Shown here: piece after piece, positions 1 through 9,928 of the stretch
Layout: every line of letters starts with the position of its first letter
How positions within the stretch are numbered: position 1 is the first letter of the stretch
NCBI GenBank assembly: GCA_036513315.1
Contig: DATBZF010000123.1
Location: 1-20,430 of the forward strand
Length of the DNA: 20,430 nucleotides
Origin: Roseiarcus sp036513315
GTDB lineage: Bacteria; Pseudomonadota; Alphaproteobacteria; Rhizobiales; Beijerinckiaceae
Reading direction: 5' to 3'
The notes under the pieces: generated by a model
Database searches by the model: none
Seen by the model: the letters and a program-made list of their open reading frames with translations, nothing else
What the model was told of the DNA's origin: nothing
Position numbers and translations under genes: made by a program

Positions 1-1
1 C

Positions 2-127
2 TACGACCGCCTCGTCAAGGCCGGAAAGCCCCACACCGTCGCCATCGTCGCCCGCGTCAGAAAAATGATCATCTACGCAAACGCCGTCCTACAAAGAGAC
101 CAACCATGGAAAATCATAACGGCTTAA
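2..127 (+). CDS. IS110-family transposase, C-terminal end (partial)
   Basis: Only the last 41 codons and the TAA stop are inside the window; the gene enters from the left edge. The visible residues (YDRLVKAGKPHTVAIVARVR, then a K-M-I-I-Y-A-N segment and a final PW) match the usual C-terminal end of IS110/IS116/IS902 transposases (Transposase_20 domain), which typically read as Y-x-x-L-x-x-x-G-K-P, a V/A-rich stretch, R-K-x-x-x-x-x-N-A-x-x-R, then PW. These are DEDD enzymes that move IS elements without classical terminal inverted repeats. The element ends about 120 bp from the stop codon of the rhamnose gene rhaD, so it may have inserted where rhaI often lies in rhizobial loci. Whether the full gene is intact cannot be seen. 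Confidence 0.75.
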   Translation, partial: YDRLVKAGKPHTVAIVARVRKMIIYANAVLQRDQPWKIITA

Positions 128-147
128 TCGACCCCATCTGATAGTTG

Positions 148-206
148 CTTCTCCCGCTTCGCGAGAGAAGGGAACGCGCGCCCCTTCTCTCGCGAAGCGG
201 GAGAAG
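148..206. repeat. Palindromic intergenic repeat between transposase and rhaD ends
   Basis: Positions 148-172 and 182-206 are perfect 25-nt inverted repeats around a 9-nt spacer (arm begins CTTCTCCCGCTTCGCGAGAG). The sequence after it (about 207-238, containing GTCATGCGGAGCATGAC) is a second small palindrome. Dispersed elements of this look are common between genes in Hyphomicrobiales genomes. It lies between two convergent gene ends, so it could act as a bidirectional terminator, although there is no T-run. Confidence 0.75.
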
Positions 207-247
207 GTGTCATGCGGAGCATGACGGATGAGGGGCGGCGCGAACCT

Positions 248-2344
<2,097 letters not shown>

Positions 2345-2378
2345 CAATGTCGCCTCCGTCGCCATGCGATTTCGGCTA

Positions 2379-2407
2379 GGCATAGCTTTGCGACCGCTCA
2401 CGGTCAA
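2379..2407 (-). promoter_or_regulatory. Candidate rhaD promoter with inverted repeat in spacer
   Basis: Read on the minus strand there is TTGACC (2407-2402), a 17-nt spacer, then TATGCC (2384-2379), followed by about 34 nt to the chosen rhaD start. The -35 is 5/6 to the sigma70 consensus and the -10 is 3/6. The -35 runs into GACCG-TGAG-CGGTC, a 5-bp inverted repeat that is a plausible RhaR site. This is inferred from sequence only. Confidence 0.4.
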
Positions 2408-2480
2408 TCGCGATTTGAGCGATAGTGCGACGCAATATGATTGATGCAGCGCAAAAATGACGGAATATGCGCGTTTTAAA

Positions 2481-2521
2481 TTGACCGATCCCGCGGTTCA
2501 TGACTAGTTATGAGCGATCGG
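2481..2521 (+). promoter_or_regulatory. Candidate rhaR-operon promoter and operator
   Basis: TTGACC at 2481-2486 is a good -35, but the -10 (TAGTTA, 2505-2510) is poor. As at the rhaD promoter, the -35 runs into ACCG-N6-CGGT (2484-2497). A 16-nt near-palindrome TCATGACTAGTTATGA (2498-2513; 7 of 8 base pairs) and a CCGATC/GATCGG pair (2485-2490, 2516-2521) lie just before the Shine-Dalgarno. DeoR-type repressors often bind such sites and self-regulate; which repeat is the operator is not decidable here. Confidence 0.35.
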
Positions 2522-2534
2522 GAGGAACAGGGCC

Positions 2535-3347
2535 GTGCACGAACGCGAGCGCTGGCAGGTCATCAAAGCGATGCTGAAGGAGCGCGTGCTGGTGCGCATC
2601 GCCGACGTCTGCCGCGCCACCGGCGCGTCGGAGGCTTCGGTGCGGCGCGACTTTGCCAGGCTCGCCGAACTCGGCGCGGCGACGCGCGTGCATGGCGGGC
2701 TCGAAGCCATCCCCGGTACGCCAAAAGAACTGAGCGACACGCCATCCCTGGCGATCCGACCCTTCGAAGTGAGCAAGACCCTCAATGTCGCCGCCAAGCG
2801 CGCGATCGCCAGGGCGGCCGTCGCGCTTTGCGCCGATGGCGAGGCGATTATCATCAATGGCGGCACGACGACCTTCGAAATGGGCGAATTCCTGCGCGAG
2901 CGCTGGCTGAAGGTGCTGACCAATTCCTACCCGCTCGCCGAGTCGCTGATCCATAATTCGAAGTGCCGCGTCGCGCTGCCGGGCGGCGAAGTCTATCGCG
3001 AGCAGAAGCTGATCGTTTCGCCGTTCGAGGACGATGCGATCCAGCATTATTCGGCGACGCGCATGTTCATGAGCGCCATTTCGATCGGCCCGCTCGGCGT
3101 TATCGAGGGCGATCCGCTGGTGGCGCGCGCTGAGGCGAAACTGTTGAAGCGCGCCGACAAGCTGATTGTGCTCGCCGACAGTTCGAAATTCGTCTCGCGC
3201 GGCAGCCTCGTTGTCTGTCCCCTGTCGCGCATCGATATCTTGATCACCGATGCCGGGGCGCCGAAGGAAGCGCTCGATATGTTGCGCGAGGCGGGCGTCA
3301 ACACCGTGATCGCCAGCGAAGGCCTCGAAAAGGTCGCAGCGGCATGA
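2535..3347 (+). CDS. rhaR: DeoR-family transcriptional regulator of rhamnose genes
   Basis: A 270-aa cytoplasmic regulator. The N-terminal winged HTH (about 5-55) is DeoR-type, with the recognition region A-T-G-A-S-E-A-S-V-R-R-D-F followed by L-A-E-L-G and the wing R-V-H-G-G. The C-terminal part (about 75-255) is a DeoR effector-binding domain of the ribose-5-phosphate-isomerase-like fold, with I-N-G-G-T-T-T near 113-119 and the late L-I-V-L-A-D-S-S-K-F segment. The start is GTG with GGGAGG at 2520-2525, 9 nt upstream. It is the first gene of the rightward rha operon and its stop overlaps the start of the ATPase gene (ATGA), so it is translationally coupled. Position and family match RhaR of Rhizobium leguminosarum, where a DeoR protein controls the rha genes; the ligand is inferred. 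Confidence 0.9.
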   Translation: MHERERWQVIKAMLKERVLVRIADVCRATGASEASVRRDFARLAELGAATRVHGGLEAIPGTPKELSDTPSLAIRPFEVSKTLNVAAKRAIARAAVALCADGEAIIINGGTTTFEMGEFLRERWLKVLTNSYPLAESLIHNSKCRVALPGGEVYREQKLIVSPFEDDAIQHYSATRMFMSAISIGPLGVIEGDPLVARAEAKLLKRADKLIVLADSSKFVSRGSLVVCPLSRIDILITDAGAPKEALDMLREAGVNTVIASEGLEKVAAA

Positions 3348-4903
3348 CCGACGCGGCGACGCGAGCGATGACGACGGGGCATGCGGCGCGGGCGCCGTTG
3401 CTGAGCGTATCGGGCATCGAGAAATCGTTTCCGGGCGTGCGCGCGCTTTCCGGCGTCTCCTTCGATGTCGAGGCCGGCGAGGTCCATGCGCTGCTTGGCG
3501 AGAATGGCGCCGGCAAATCGACCTTGATCAAGATCGTCTCCGGCGTCTTCAAGCCGGACGAGGGCGTCATTCGCGTCGACGGACGCGAAACGCAACTGAA
3601 TAGTCCGGATGATGCGCGCCGCGCGGGCATCGCCACGATCTATCAGGAGCTCCTGCTGTTTCCCGAGCTCAGCGTCGCCGAAAATGTCTTCATGGGCCAC
3701 GCGCCGCGCGCCGGCGGCGGCCGCCTCGACTGGGTCGCGATGCGCGCCCGTACCGAAGAACTGCTCGCCTCGCTCGACATTCACGATCTCGCGCCCAACA
3801 GAATCGTCGGCACGCTGTCGGTCGGCAACCGCCAGCGCGTGGAAATCCTGCGTGCTTTGTCGCAGGATGCGCGGCTGCTGATCATGGACGAGCCGACGGC
3901 GGCCTTGACCGAATATGACGTGACGCGGCTCTTCGACATCGTGCGCCGGCTGAAATCGCGCGGCGTCGGCATCATCTACATCAGCCATCGCATGGACGAG
4001 ATTTTTGCGCTCGCCGACCGCGTCACCGTGCTGCGCGACGGGGCGCAGGTCGGGACTCGCCGGGTCGCCGAGACTTCATCGGCCGAACTCGTTCAATTGA
4101 TGGTCGGGCGCCGAATTGAAAGCCTGTTTCCGAAAATCGCCGCCAAGATCGGCGCGCCGGTGCTGGAGGTTCGCGATCTCGTGCGCCGGCCGATGACGAA
4201 GAGCGTCAGCCTCACCGTGCATTCAGGCGAAATAGTCGGGCTCGCCGGTCTCGTCGGCTCGGGACGCAGCGAACTGGCGCAGACGATCTTCGGCGTGACG
4301 CCGGCCGAATCCGGCGCGATCCTGCTTCTCGGCGAACCTGTCCAGATACGCTCGCCCGCCGCCGCGCGTGCGCTCGGCATCGCCTATGTACCGGAAGATC
4401 GCGGCACGCAGGGGCTGGTGCGGCCGATGAACGTGCGCGAGAATTTCTCGCTCGCCTCGCTCGCCAAAGTCTCGCGCGCCGGCTTCATCGATCGCGCTGC
4501 CGAGACGCGCCTCGCCGAGGACGGCGTCGCGCGCTTCAACGTCAAGGCGAGTTCGCTCGATCAGATCGTCGGCCGGCTGTCTGGCGGCAACCAGCAGAAA
4601 ATCGTCCTCGGCAAATGGCTCGCCAACCAACCCAGACTCTTGATCCTCGATGAGCCGACGCGCGGCATCGATGTCGGCGCCAAGGCGGAAATCCATCGGC
4701 TGATGAGCGAGCTCGCCGGCGCCGGTCTCGCCATCCTGATGATATCAAGCGAATTGCCTGAAGTGCTGGGCATGAGCGATCGCGTGCTGGTGATGCGAGA
4801 GGGGCGGCTCGTCGCGGAATTTTCGCGCACCGAGACGATTCCGGAAGCGGTCGGCGCGGCGATGATGGGCGGCCATGGCGCGGAAGCGGGGAGGGTGGCG
4901 TGA
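3344..4903 (+). CDS. rhaT: Rhamnose ABC transporter, double ATP-binding subunit
   Basis: A 519-aa sugar-type (RbsA/MglA class) ABC ATPase with two fused nucleotide-binding domains on the cytoplasmic face. Domain 1: Walker A GENGAGKST (52-60), a Q-loop near YQE (100-102), signature LSVGNRQ (158-164), Walker B LLIMDEP (178-184) and H-loop His 215. Domain 2: a degenerate P-loop GLVGSGRSE (302-310), intact signature LSGGNQQ (412-418) and Walker B LLILDEPTRG (432-441). The degenerate second P-loop is normal for this class, where one site is catalytic. It overlaps rhaR by 4 nt and rhaP by 4 nt. It powers import through RhaP/RhaQ with RhaS as the binding protein. The symbol follows rhizobial usage, which differs from E. 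coli RhaT, a rhamnose/H+ symporter. Confidence 0.92.
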   Translation: MTDAATRAMTTGHAARAPLLSVSGIEKSFPGVRALSGVSFDVEAGEVHALLGENGAGKSTLIKIVSGVFKPDEGVIRVDGRETQLNSPDDARRAGIATIYQELLLFPELSVAENVFMGHAPRAGGGRLDWVAMRARTEELLASLDIHDLAPNRIVGTLSVGNRQRVEILRALSQDARLLIMDEPTAALTEYDVTRLFDIVRRLKSRGVGIIYISHRMDEIFALADRVTVLRDGAQVGTRRVAETSSAELVQLMVGRRIESLFPKIAAKIGAPVLEVRDLVRRPMTKSVSLTVHSGEIVGLAGLVGSGRSELAQTIFGVTPAESGAILLLGEPVQIRSPAAARALGIAYVPEDRGTQGLVRPMNVRENFSLASLAKVSRAGFIDRAAETRLAEDGVARFNVKASSLDQIVGRLSGGNQQKIVLGKWLANQPRLLILDEPTRGIDVGAKAEIHRLMSELAGAGLAILMISSELPEVLGMSDRVLVMREGRLVAEFSRTETIPEAVGAAMMGGHGAEAGRVA

Positions 4904-5889
4904 GCGCGACAATCATTGCGCCCGCGCGCGCCGGGGAGGGTGGCTTCCTGCGCGCCTTCGCGTCGCAGGAAGGGCTGCTCGCCTTCGCTATCGTCGCTGT
5001 CGCGATCCTGGTCGGCCTCGACAATGCGCGCTTTCTGGCGGTGCGCAATCTCTCCGACATCATCCTCGGCAACGCCTATATCGCGGTGGCGGCGGTCGGC
5101 ATGTCGATGGTGATCGTCTCCGGCAATATCGATATTTCGGTCGGTGCGCTGATCGGCGTTCTGGCGACGATCAGCGGTTCGCTGGCGGTGGCGGGAGCGC
5201 CGCTCGCTTTGGTCTGGGCGGCGCCGCTCATCGTTGGCGTGCTGGTGATGATGCTGCAGGGCGCGGTGATCGCGTATCTGAAGATACCAGCGATCGTGGT
5301 GACGCTCGGCATGCTGTCCATTTTGAAGGGCGGCCTCATCAGCGTCACCGGCGGGCGCTGGATCACGGACCTTCCAGAAAGCTTTCACCTCGCCGATATC
5401 GAATTGTTCGGCATCCTGCCGATGCCAGTCGTCATCATGGTGGCGGCGACGATCCTGGCCGCGTTCTGGATGCGCTATTCCGCGCGCGGGCGCGCCATCT
5501 ATGCGACCGGCGGCAATGCCGAGGCGGCGCGCCTCGTCGGCGTGTCGCCGCAGCGCACGGTGGTGATGGTGTTCGCGCTGCATGGCTTTTTCGCCGGCAT
5601 CGCCGCGCTGTTGTTCGCCACCCAGCTTAAGGTGATCCAGTCGACGGTGCCGCCCAATCTTGAACTGACGGTGATTACCGCGGCGGTAGTTGGTGGCGTC
5701 AGTATTCTTGGCGGCGTCGGCACGGTGGTCGGCTCGACGCTGGCGGCGGTGTTGATCGCCGAAATCGCCAGCGCACTCGTCTTCATCAATGTCTCGCCGT
5801 ACTGGATTCACGCGGTGCAGGGCGTCCTGATCCTGGTGACGGTGGTCGCCGACATCCTGCGGCGTCGGCGCCGCCTGGCGGGGGGATGA
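4900..5889 (+). CDS. rhaP: Rhamnose ABC transporter permease 1
   Basis: A 329-aa inner-membrane permease of the RbsC/BPD_transp_2 family with about eight to ten hydrophobic segments spread from residue 20 to 320. Family hallmarks are S-G-N-I-D-I-S-V-G after the early helices and the cytoplasmic coupling region A-A-V-V-G-G-V-S-I-L-G-G-V-G-T near the C-terminus. It starts with GTG at 4900 inside the rhaT stop (GTGA overlap), with GGGAGGG at 4888-4894. It pairs with the next gene as a heterodimeric channel. The rhamnose specificity is assigned from the operon, because permeases of this family do not reveal their substrate. The exact P versus Q assignment is by order only. Confidence 0.88.
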   Translation: MSATIIAPARAGEGGFLRAFASQEGLLAFAIVAVAILVGLDNARFLAVRNLSDIILGNAYIAVAAVGMSMVIVSGNIDISVGALIGVLATISGSLAVAGAPLALVWAAPLIVGVLVMMLQGAVIAYLKIPAIVVTLGMLSILKGGLISVTGGRWITDLPESFHLADIELFGILPMPVVIMVAATILAAFWMRYSARGRAIYATGGNAEAARLVGVSPQRTVVMVFALHGFFAGIAALLFATQLKVIQSTVPPNLELTVITAAVVGGVSILGGVGTVVGSTLAAVLIAEIASALVFINVSPYWIHAVQGVLILVTVVADILRRRRRLAGG

Positions 5890-6863
5890 CCGGCATGACC
5901 GTTCTCACTGAGGGCGCCCGCCGCGCCGCGCCGCGCTGGCTCATCCGCCATGAGACGCTGCTCGCCGCGATCCTCATCGTCGCGCTGGCGATCCTCGGCC
6001 TGTTCAACGATCGTTTCCTCACCGTCGACAATCTGCTCAATCAGGGCCGGCTGATGACCGAGGTCGGGATTATCGCGCTGCCGATGACTTTCATCATCAT
6101 CACCGGCGGCATTGATCTTTCCGTCGGCTCGGTGGTCGGCCTGTGTGCGATCATGCTCGGCTATTCATGGAAGAATTTTGGCTTTCCGCTGCCGCTGGCG
6201 ATCGTGTTTTCGCTCGGCGTCGGGGCGGCGGCCGGCTTTGTCAACGGCCTGTTGATCACTCGCGTGCGCGTGCCGCCGCTGATCATGACGATCGCCACGC
6301 TGGCGCTCTACCGGGGCCTCGCCGAAGGCGTCAGCCAGGCCCATTCGGTGCGCAACTATCCCGAATGGTTTTTCTTCGTCGGTCAGGGCGAATTGTTCGG
6401 CGTGCCGACCCAGCTCTGGATATTGCTCGTCGGCATCATCGTCGCCGGAATCGCGCTCGATCGCACGACATTCGGGCGCAGTCTTTACGCGATCGGCAAC
6501 AACGAGACCGCCGCGCGCTTTTCCGGCTTGCCGGTCGATCGCGTCAAACTGCTGATCTATACGCTGTCGGGGCTGGCGGCCGGCGTCTCCGCCTGGGTGC
6601 TGGTGTCGCGCGTGACGACGACGCGCTCCGACATGGGCATCGGCTACGAACTCGACGTGATCGCCGCGGTGGTGCTGGGCGGAACCAGCATTTTCGGCGG
6701 CGCGGGGACGATCTGGGGAACCGTCGTCGGCCTCGTCATGATCCAGCTCTTGAAGAACGGCCTGGCGCTGACCGGCGTCAAGGGCGACGCAACGATCATC
6801 GTCATTGGCGTGGTGCTGATCGCCTCGACATTGATCGCAAGTTCTCTCCAGCGGCGCCGCTGA
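5886..6863 (+). CDS. rhaQ: Rhamnose ABC transporter permease 2
   Basis: A 325-aa second RbsC-type permease, clearly paralogous to the preceding one: it shares T-G-G-I-D-L-S-V-G-S early and A-A-V-V-L-G-G-T-S-I-F-G-G-A-G-T late, with many transmembrane helices and a short cytoplasmic N-terminus. The ATG at 5886 overlaps the rhaP stop (ATGA). A second in-frame ATG at 5895 lies 9 nt after a GGCGGGGGG run and has the better ribosome-site spacing, so the true protein may be 3 residues shorter. With RhaP it forms the membrane pore served by RhaT and RhaS. The substrate is assigned by operon context. Confidence 0.88.
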   Translation: MTGMTVLTEGARRAAPRWLIRHETLLAAILIVALAILGLFNDRFLTVDNLLNQGRLMTEVGIIALPMTFIIITGGIDLSVGSVVGLCAIMLGYSWKNFGFPLPLAIVFSLGVGAAAGFVNGLLITRVRVPPLIMTIATLALYRGLAEGVSQAHSVRNYPEWFFFVGQGELFGVPTQLWILLVGIIVAGIALDRTTFGRSLYAIGNNETAARFSGLPVDRVKLLIYTLSGLAAGVSAWVLVSRVTTTRSDMGIGYELDVIAAVVLGGTSIFGGAGTIWGTVVGLVMIQLLKNGLALTGVKGDATIIVIGVVLIASTLIASSLQRRR

Positions 6864-6883
6864 CGCGCCGATTGGAAGGAAAA

Positions 6884-6896
6884 GCCGCAACGCGGC
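6884..6896 (+). other. Small hairpin between rhaQ and rhaS
   Basis: GCCGC-AAC-GCGGC forms a 5-bp GC stem with a 3-nt loop, placed between the rhaQ stop and the strong AAGGAGG site of rhaS. Such intercistronic hairpins can mark processing that raises binding-protein levels over permeases. The function is inferred. Confidence 0.3.
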
Positions 6897-6915
6897 GCTT
6901 TAAGGAGGAACGACA

Positions 6916-8037
6916 ATGAAGCATGCAATGATGACGACAGTCGCGGCGGCCATACTCGGCCTGGCCATGGCGGGCGGCGCAGCGCGCGCCGCCGACAAAT
7001 GGGACGGCGGCGACGATATTGCGACGAGCCCGCTCGCCTGCGACGCCGGCCCGCCGGCCGCAACGGCGGCCAAGCCTTACGACGGCGGCCAGCCGACCGC
7101 CGCGCCTGACAAAGCCGGCAAACCGATCACCATCGTCGACGTGCCGAAACTGATCGGCATCGGCTATTTCAACGCCACTTCGAAGGGCATGCAGGACGCC
7201 GCCAAGGAGCTCGGCAATGTCAAGGTGACGACCGACGGGCCGACCGAGGCGAAGATCGACGAGCAGATCAAGTTCATCGACAATTACATCACGCGCGGCG
7301 TCGACGGCGTGCTGTTCGCCGCCAACGATCCCGTCGCTATCGCGCCGGTGCTGAAGAAGGCCTTGTCGAAGGGCATTCATGTCGTCGGCTATGACGCCAA
7401 TTCCTCGCCGGATGCGCGCGAATGGTTCGTCAACCAGGCGCAGTTCAACGGCATCGCCAAGGCGATGATCGATTCGCTGGCCAAGGAAGTTGGCGAGGAC
7501 AAATCCTTCGCAATCGTCACCTCTACCTTCACCACGCCCAACCAGGCGCGCTGGATCGCCGAAATGTCGGCCTATGCCGCCAAATGCCATCCCAAGCTGA
7601 AATGGCTTGAGACGGTCGAGGCGCAGGAGGACAATGTCCTGTCGTTCAATCAGGCGACGACGCTGATCAACAAATATGGCGACAAGCTGTCGGGCCTGCT
7701 CGGCATGACTTCGGTGGCGACGCCGGCTTCCGCCGAGGCGGTCACCAAGGCCAATCTGTGCGGCAAGGTCGCCGTGGTCGGCCTGGCGACGCCCAATGCG
7801 ATGAAGCCCTATGTCAACGCTGGCTGCGTCAAATCGGTGGTGCTGTGGAACCCGGTCGATCTCGGCTATGCCGCGACCTATGTGCTGCGCGCCGTCGTCG
7901 ACGGCAAGCTGAAGGCGGGCGGGACTTCGGTCGAGGCCGGCAAACTCGGCAAGCTGAATGTCATCAACGGCAGCGAAATCCTGCTGGGCTCGCCGTTCAT
8001 CTTCACCAAGGACAATGTCAAAGACTTCGATTTCTGA
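6916..8037 (+). CDS. rhaS: Rhamnose ABC transporter periplasmic binding protein
   Basis: A 373-aa periplasmic solute-binding protein. It begins with a clear Sec signal peptide (K at 2, hydrophobic core about 7-20, cleavage at A-A-R-A/A-D near residue 25), then about 45 residues of Gly/Asp/Pro/Ala-rich linker, and then a type I periplasmic binding fold (Peripla_BP_4, RbsB/LsrB/RhaS class) from about 72 (P-I-T-I-V-D-V-P-K). Typical segments are T-R-G-V-D-G-V-L-F-A-A-N-D-P and V-V-G-Y-D-A-N. The start is fixed by AAGGAGG 8 nt upstream. The linker makes it longer than usual for the class (about 330 aa). It captures the sugar for RhaPQT. Rhamnose is inferred from flanking rhaR, rhaU and rhaK; the fold alone would also allow another pentose or hexose. 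Confidence 0.87.
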   Translation: MKHAMMTTVAAAILGLAMAGGAARAADKWDGGDDIATSPLACDAGPPAATAAKPYDGGQPTAAPDKAGKPITIVDVPKLIGIGYFNATSKGMQDAAKELGNVKVTTDGPTEAKIDEQIKFIDNYITRGVDGVLFAANDPVAIAPVLKKALSKGIHVVGYDANSSPDAREWFVNQAQFNGIAKAMIDSLAKEVGEDKSFAIVTSTFTTPNQARWIAEMSAYAAKCHPKLKWLETVEAQEDNVLSFNQATTLINKYGDKLSGLLGMTSVATPASAEAVTKANLCGKVAVVGLATPNAMKPYVNAGCVKSVVLWNPVDLGYAATYVLRAVVDGKLKAGGTSVEAGKLGKLNVINGSEILLGSPFIFTKDNVKDFDF

Positions 8038-8045
8038 TTGTGTCA

Positions 8046-8072
8046 GCGCCGGCCCCGTCGCGGGACCGGCGC
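8046..8072 (+). terminator. Hairpin after rhaS (attenuator or mRNA stabiliser)
   Basis: GCGCCGG (8046-8052) pairs with CCGGCGC (8066-8072); after one mismatch CCCG pairs with CGGG, leaving a TCG loop. This 11-bp GC-rich stem directly follows the binding-protein gene. There is no T-run, so it more likely stabilises the rhaS 3' end or partly attenuates transcription into rhaU and rhaK than fully terminates it. Confidence 0.5.
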
Positions 8073-8085
8073 CGAGGCTTTGACG

Positions 8086-8404
8086 ATGACCGAACGTTAC
8101 GCTTTCAAAATGTTCCTTAATCCCGGCTGCGCCGACGAATATCGCCGGCTGCCATGACGCGCTCTGGCCGGAGCTTGCAAAGCTGCTGCGCGAGGCGGGG
8201 ATCGCCAATTATTCGATCCATCTCGACGAGGAGACCTCGATCCTGTTCGCCTATCTCGAGCGCAGCGCGGGCCATCGGATGGCGGCGCTGGCGGATCATC
8301 CGATCATGCGCCGCTGGTGGGATCATATGAAGGACATCATGCGCGCCAATCCCGACGGCTCGCCCGTCGCGGTCCCGCTCGCCGAAATGTTTCATCTGCC
8401 GTAG
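8086..8404 (+). pseudogene. rhaU: L-rhamnose mutarotase, frameshifted
   Basis: Two frames together spell a full RhaU/YiiL-type mutarotase (about 105 aa), which interconverts rhamnose anomers. Frame 1 starts at ATG 8086 (GAGG 8 nt upstream) and reads MTERYAFKMFLNPGCADEYR before ending at TGA 8155-8157. From about 8150 the homology continues one base over as H-D-A-L-W-P-E-L and runs to TAG 8402-8404, including I-H-L-D-E-E-T, R-R-W-W-D-H-M and a final E-M-F-H-L-P. The reading frame is repaired by removing one base within CGGCTGCCAT (about 8145-8154; CTGC where CGC is expected). The break falls between the family's catalytic Tyr (19) and His (23); the Trp pair is downstream. It is a recent single-base lesion or an assembly error: the rest is intact and rhaK follows normally. 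Confidence 0.85.
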
Positions 8405-8450
8405 ACTTTGCGTCGGGCGAGCGAGACAAGCCGCCGGGAGGAAACGAGCG

Positions 8451-9830
8451 ATGGACGGCGCCGCCGCGGTTCTCGATATTGGCAAGACCAATGTGAAAGT
8501 CGCGACTTTCGCGCGAGACGGCGCGCTACTGTGGGAGCGCGCCATGCCCAACCGCGTCCTGCCTGGGCCGCCCTATCCGCATGCCGATGTCGAGAAGATC
8601 TGGGATTTCCTCATCGCCGCGCTCGCCGAGGCGAACAGGGCGCATCCGATTTCGACCATCGTCGCGACGACGCATGCCTGCACCTTCGGCCTCATCGACG
8701 ACAAAGGCCTGGTGCTGCCGGTGATGGATTATGAATTTGCCGGCGTCGACGAGATCGAGCCATCTTATGCGCCGCTGCGGCCGGCTTTCTCGGAATCCTT
8801 CTCGCCGCCCTTGCCGGCCGGCCTGAACTTCGCCCGGCAATTGGCCTGGCAGAAACAAAGCTTTCCCGAGGCCTTCACGCGCGCGCGCTACTTTCTGACC
8901 TATCCGCAATATTGGGCGTGGCGGCTTTGCGGAATAGCGGCCGGCGAAGTGACCTTCCTCGGCGCCCATTCCGATCTCTGGGCCCCGCGCGAGCGGCGCT
9001 TCTCCAGCGTTGTCGCCGCGCTCGGTCTGAATGGGCTGACGGCGCCGATGCGGGCCGCCCATGCACGCCTCGGACCGGTCAAGCCGGATATCGCTGCGGC
9101 TGCTGGCCTTGGCGAGGGAGTCGATGTGCTCTGCGGCGTTCACGATTCCAATGCATCGCTGCTGCCGCATCTCGCCTCGCGCAAGGCGCCGTTCACGATT
9201 GTCTCGACCGGCACCTGGGTGATCCTGATGGCGCCGGGCCTCAGCCTCGACGGGCTGGATCCGGCCGACGACACGCTCGCCAATGTCGATGTCGAGGGGC
9301 GCCCGGTCGCCACCGCGCGCTTCATGGGCGGGCGCGAATATGCCGCCATCGCCGGCGCGCCGGCGAGCCCCGACGCTGCTTCGCTCGCCCGTGTGATCGT
9401 GTCCGGAGCGATGGCGCTGCCGTGCTTTGCCGGGCAGGGTGGCCCGTTCGCCGCGCGCAAGGGCGAAGTCCGCGGCGCCGTGTCGCCCGCCGACCTGCCG
9501 GCGCTGGCGACGCTCTATCTCGCGCTGATGAGCGATTTGATGCTGACGCGGCTCGGCGTCGAGGCGGGCGATCTGATCGTCGAGGGAAGCCTCGCCGCCA
9601 ATCCGGCCTATTGCGCCGTGCTCGCCGCTTTTCGGCCGACGCAGCCGGTGTCGGCGGGGAGCGATGCGGCGGGGACGGCGCGGGGCGCCGCGCTGCTCGC
9701 ACAATGGCCGCCGCGCGATTTGACGCCGCCGCCGCTGGTGGCGGCGGAGGCGTCGGCGCTCGAGGGGCTGCGGGGGTATCGCGAGGCGTGGCGGGAGGCG
9801 GTGCTGGGGGTGAGTGGAACTGACGCTTGA
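8451..9830 (+). CDS. rhaK: Rhamnulokinase-type FGGY carbohydrate kinase
   Basis: A 459-aa cytoplasmic kinase of the FGGY family that phosphorylates L-rhamnulose at O1 using ATP. The N-terminal domain opens with the phosphate-1 loop V-L-D-I-G-K-T-N (7-14). The C-terminal domain starts near 225 with C-G-V-H-D-S-N (His 231, probable catalytic Asp 232), followed by the adenosine/phosphate-2 motif V-S-T-G-T-W (251-256). GGGAGG lies about 9 nt before the ATG. Last gene of the rha operon, 46 nt after the broken rhaU. In R. leguminosarum the equivalent kinase is also needed for ABC-mediated rhamnose uptake, so it may do the same here. FGGY substrate cannot be read from motifs; the operon gives it. 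Confidence 0.88.
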   Translation: MDGAAAVLDIGKTNVKVATFARDGALLWERAMPNRVLPGPPYPHADVEKIWDFLIAALAEANRAHPISTIVATTHACTFGLIDDKGLVLPVMDYEFAGVDEIEPSYAPLRPAFSESFSPPLPAGLNFARQLAWQKQSFPEAFTRARYFLTYPQYWAWRLCGIAAGEVTFLGAHSDLWAPRERRFSSVVAALGLNGLTAPMRAAHARLGPVKPDIAAAAGLGEGVDVLCGVHDSNASLLPHLASRKAPFTIVSTGTWVILMAPGLSLDGLDPADDTLANVDVEGRPVATARFMGGREYAAIAGAPASPDAASLARVIVSGAMALPCFAGQGGPFAARKGEVRGAVSPADLPALATLYLALMSDLMLTRLGVEAGDLIVEGSLAANPAYCAVLAAFRPTQPVSAGSDAAGTARGAALLAQWPPRDLTPPPLVAAEASALEGLRGYREAWREAVLGVSGTDA

Positions 9831-9928
9831 TAACAAGCGTCGCGCTGCCATCGCCGCGCGAAGCCGTAAAGGCGACCCGCTGCGCGGGCGGCTTCGCCGG
9901 CCTTGACGGCCCCGCGAGGCGATGGCTG

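Noticed and set aside
4561..5811. 416-codon open frame on - strand opposite rhaT/rhaP
   Set aside because: Antisense shadow with extreme His/Asp/Arg content; the + strand encodes an overlapping transporter operon.
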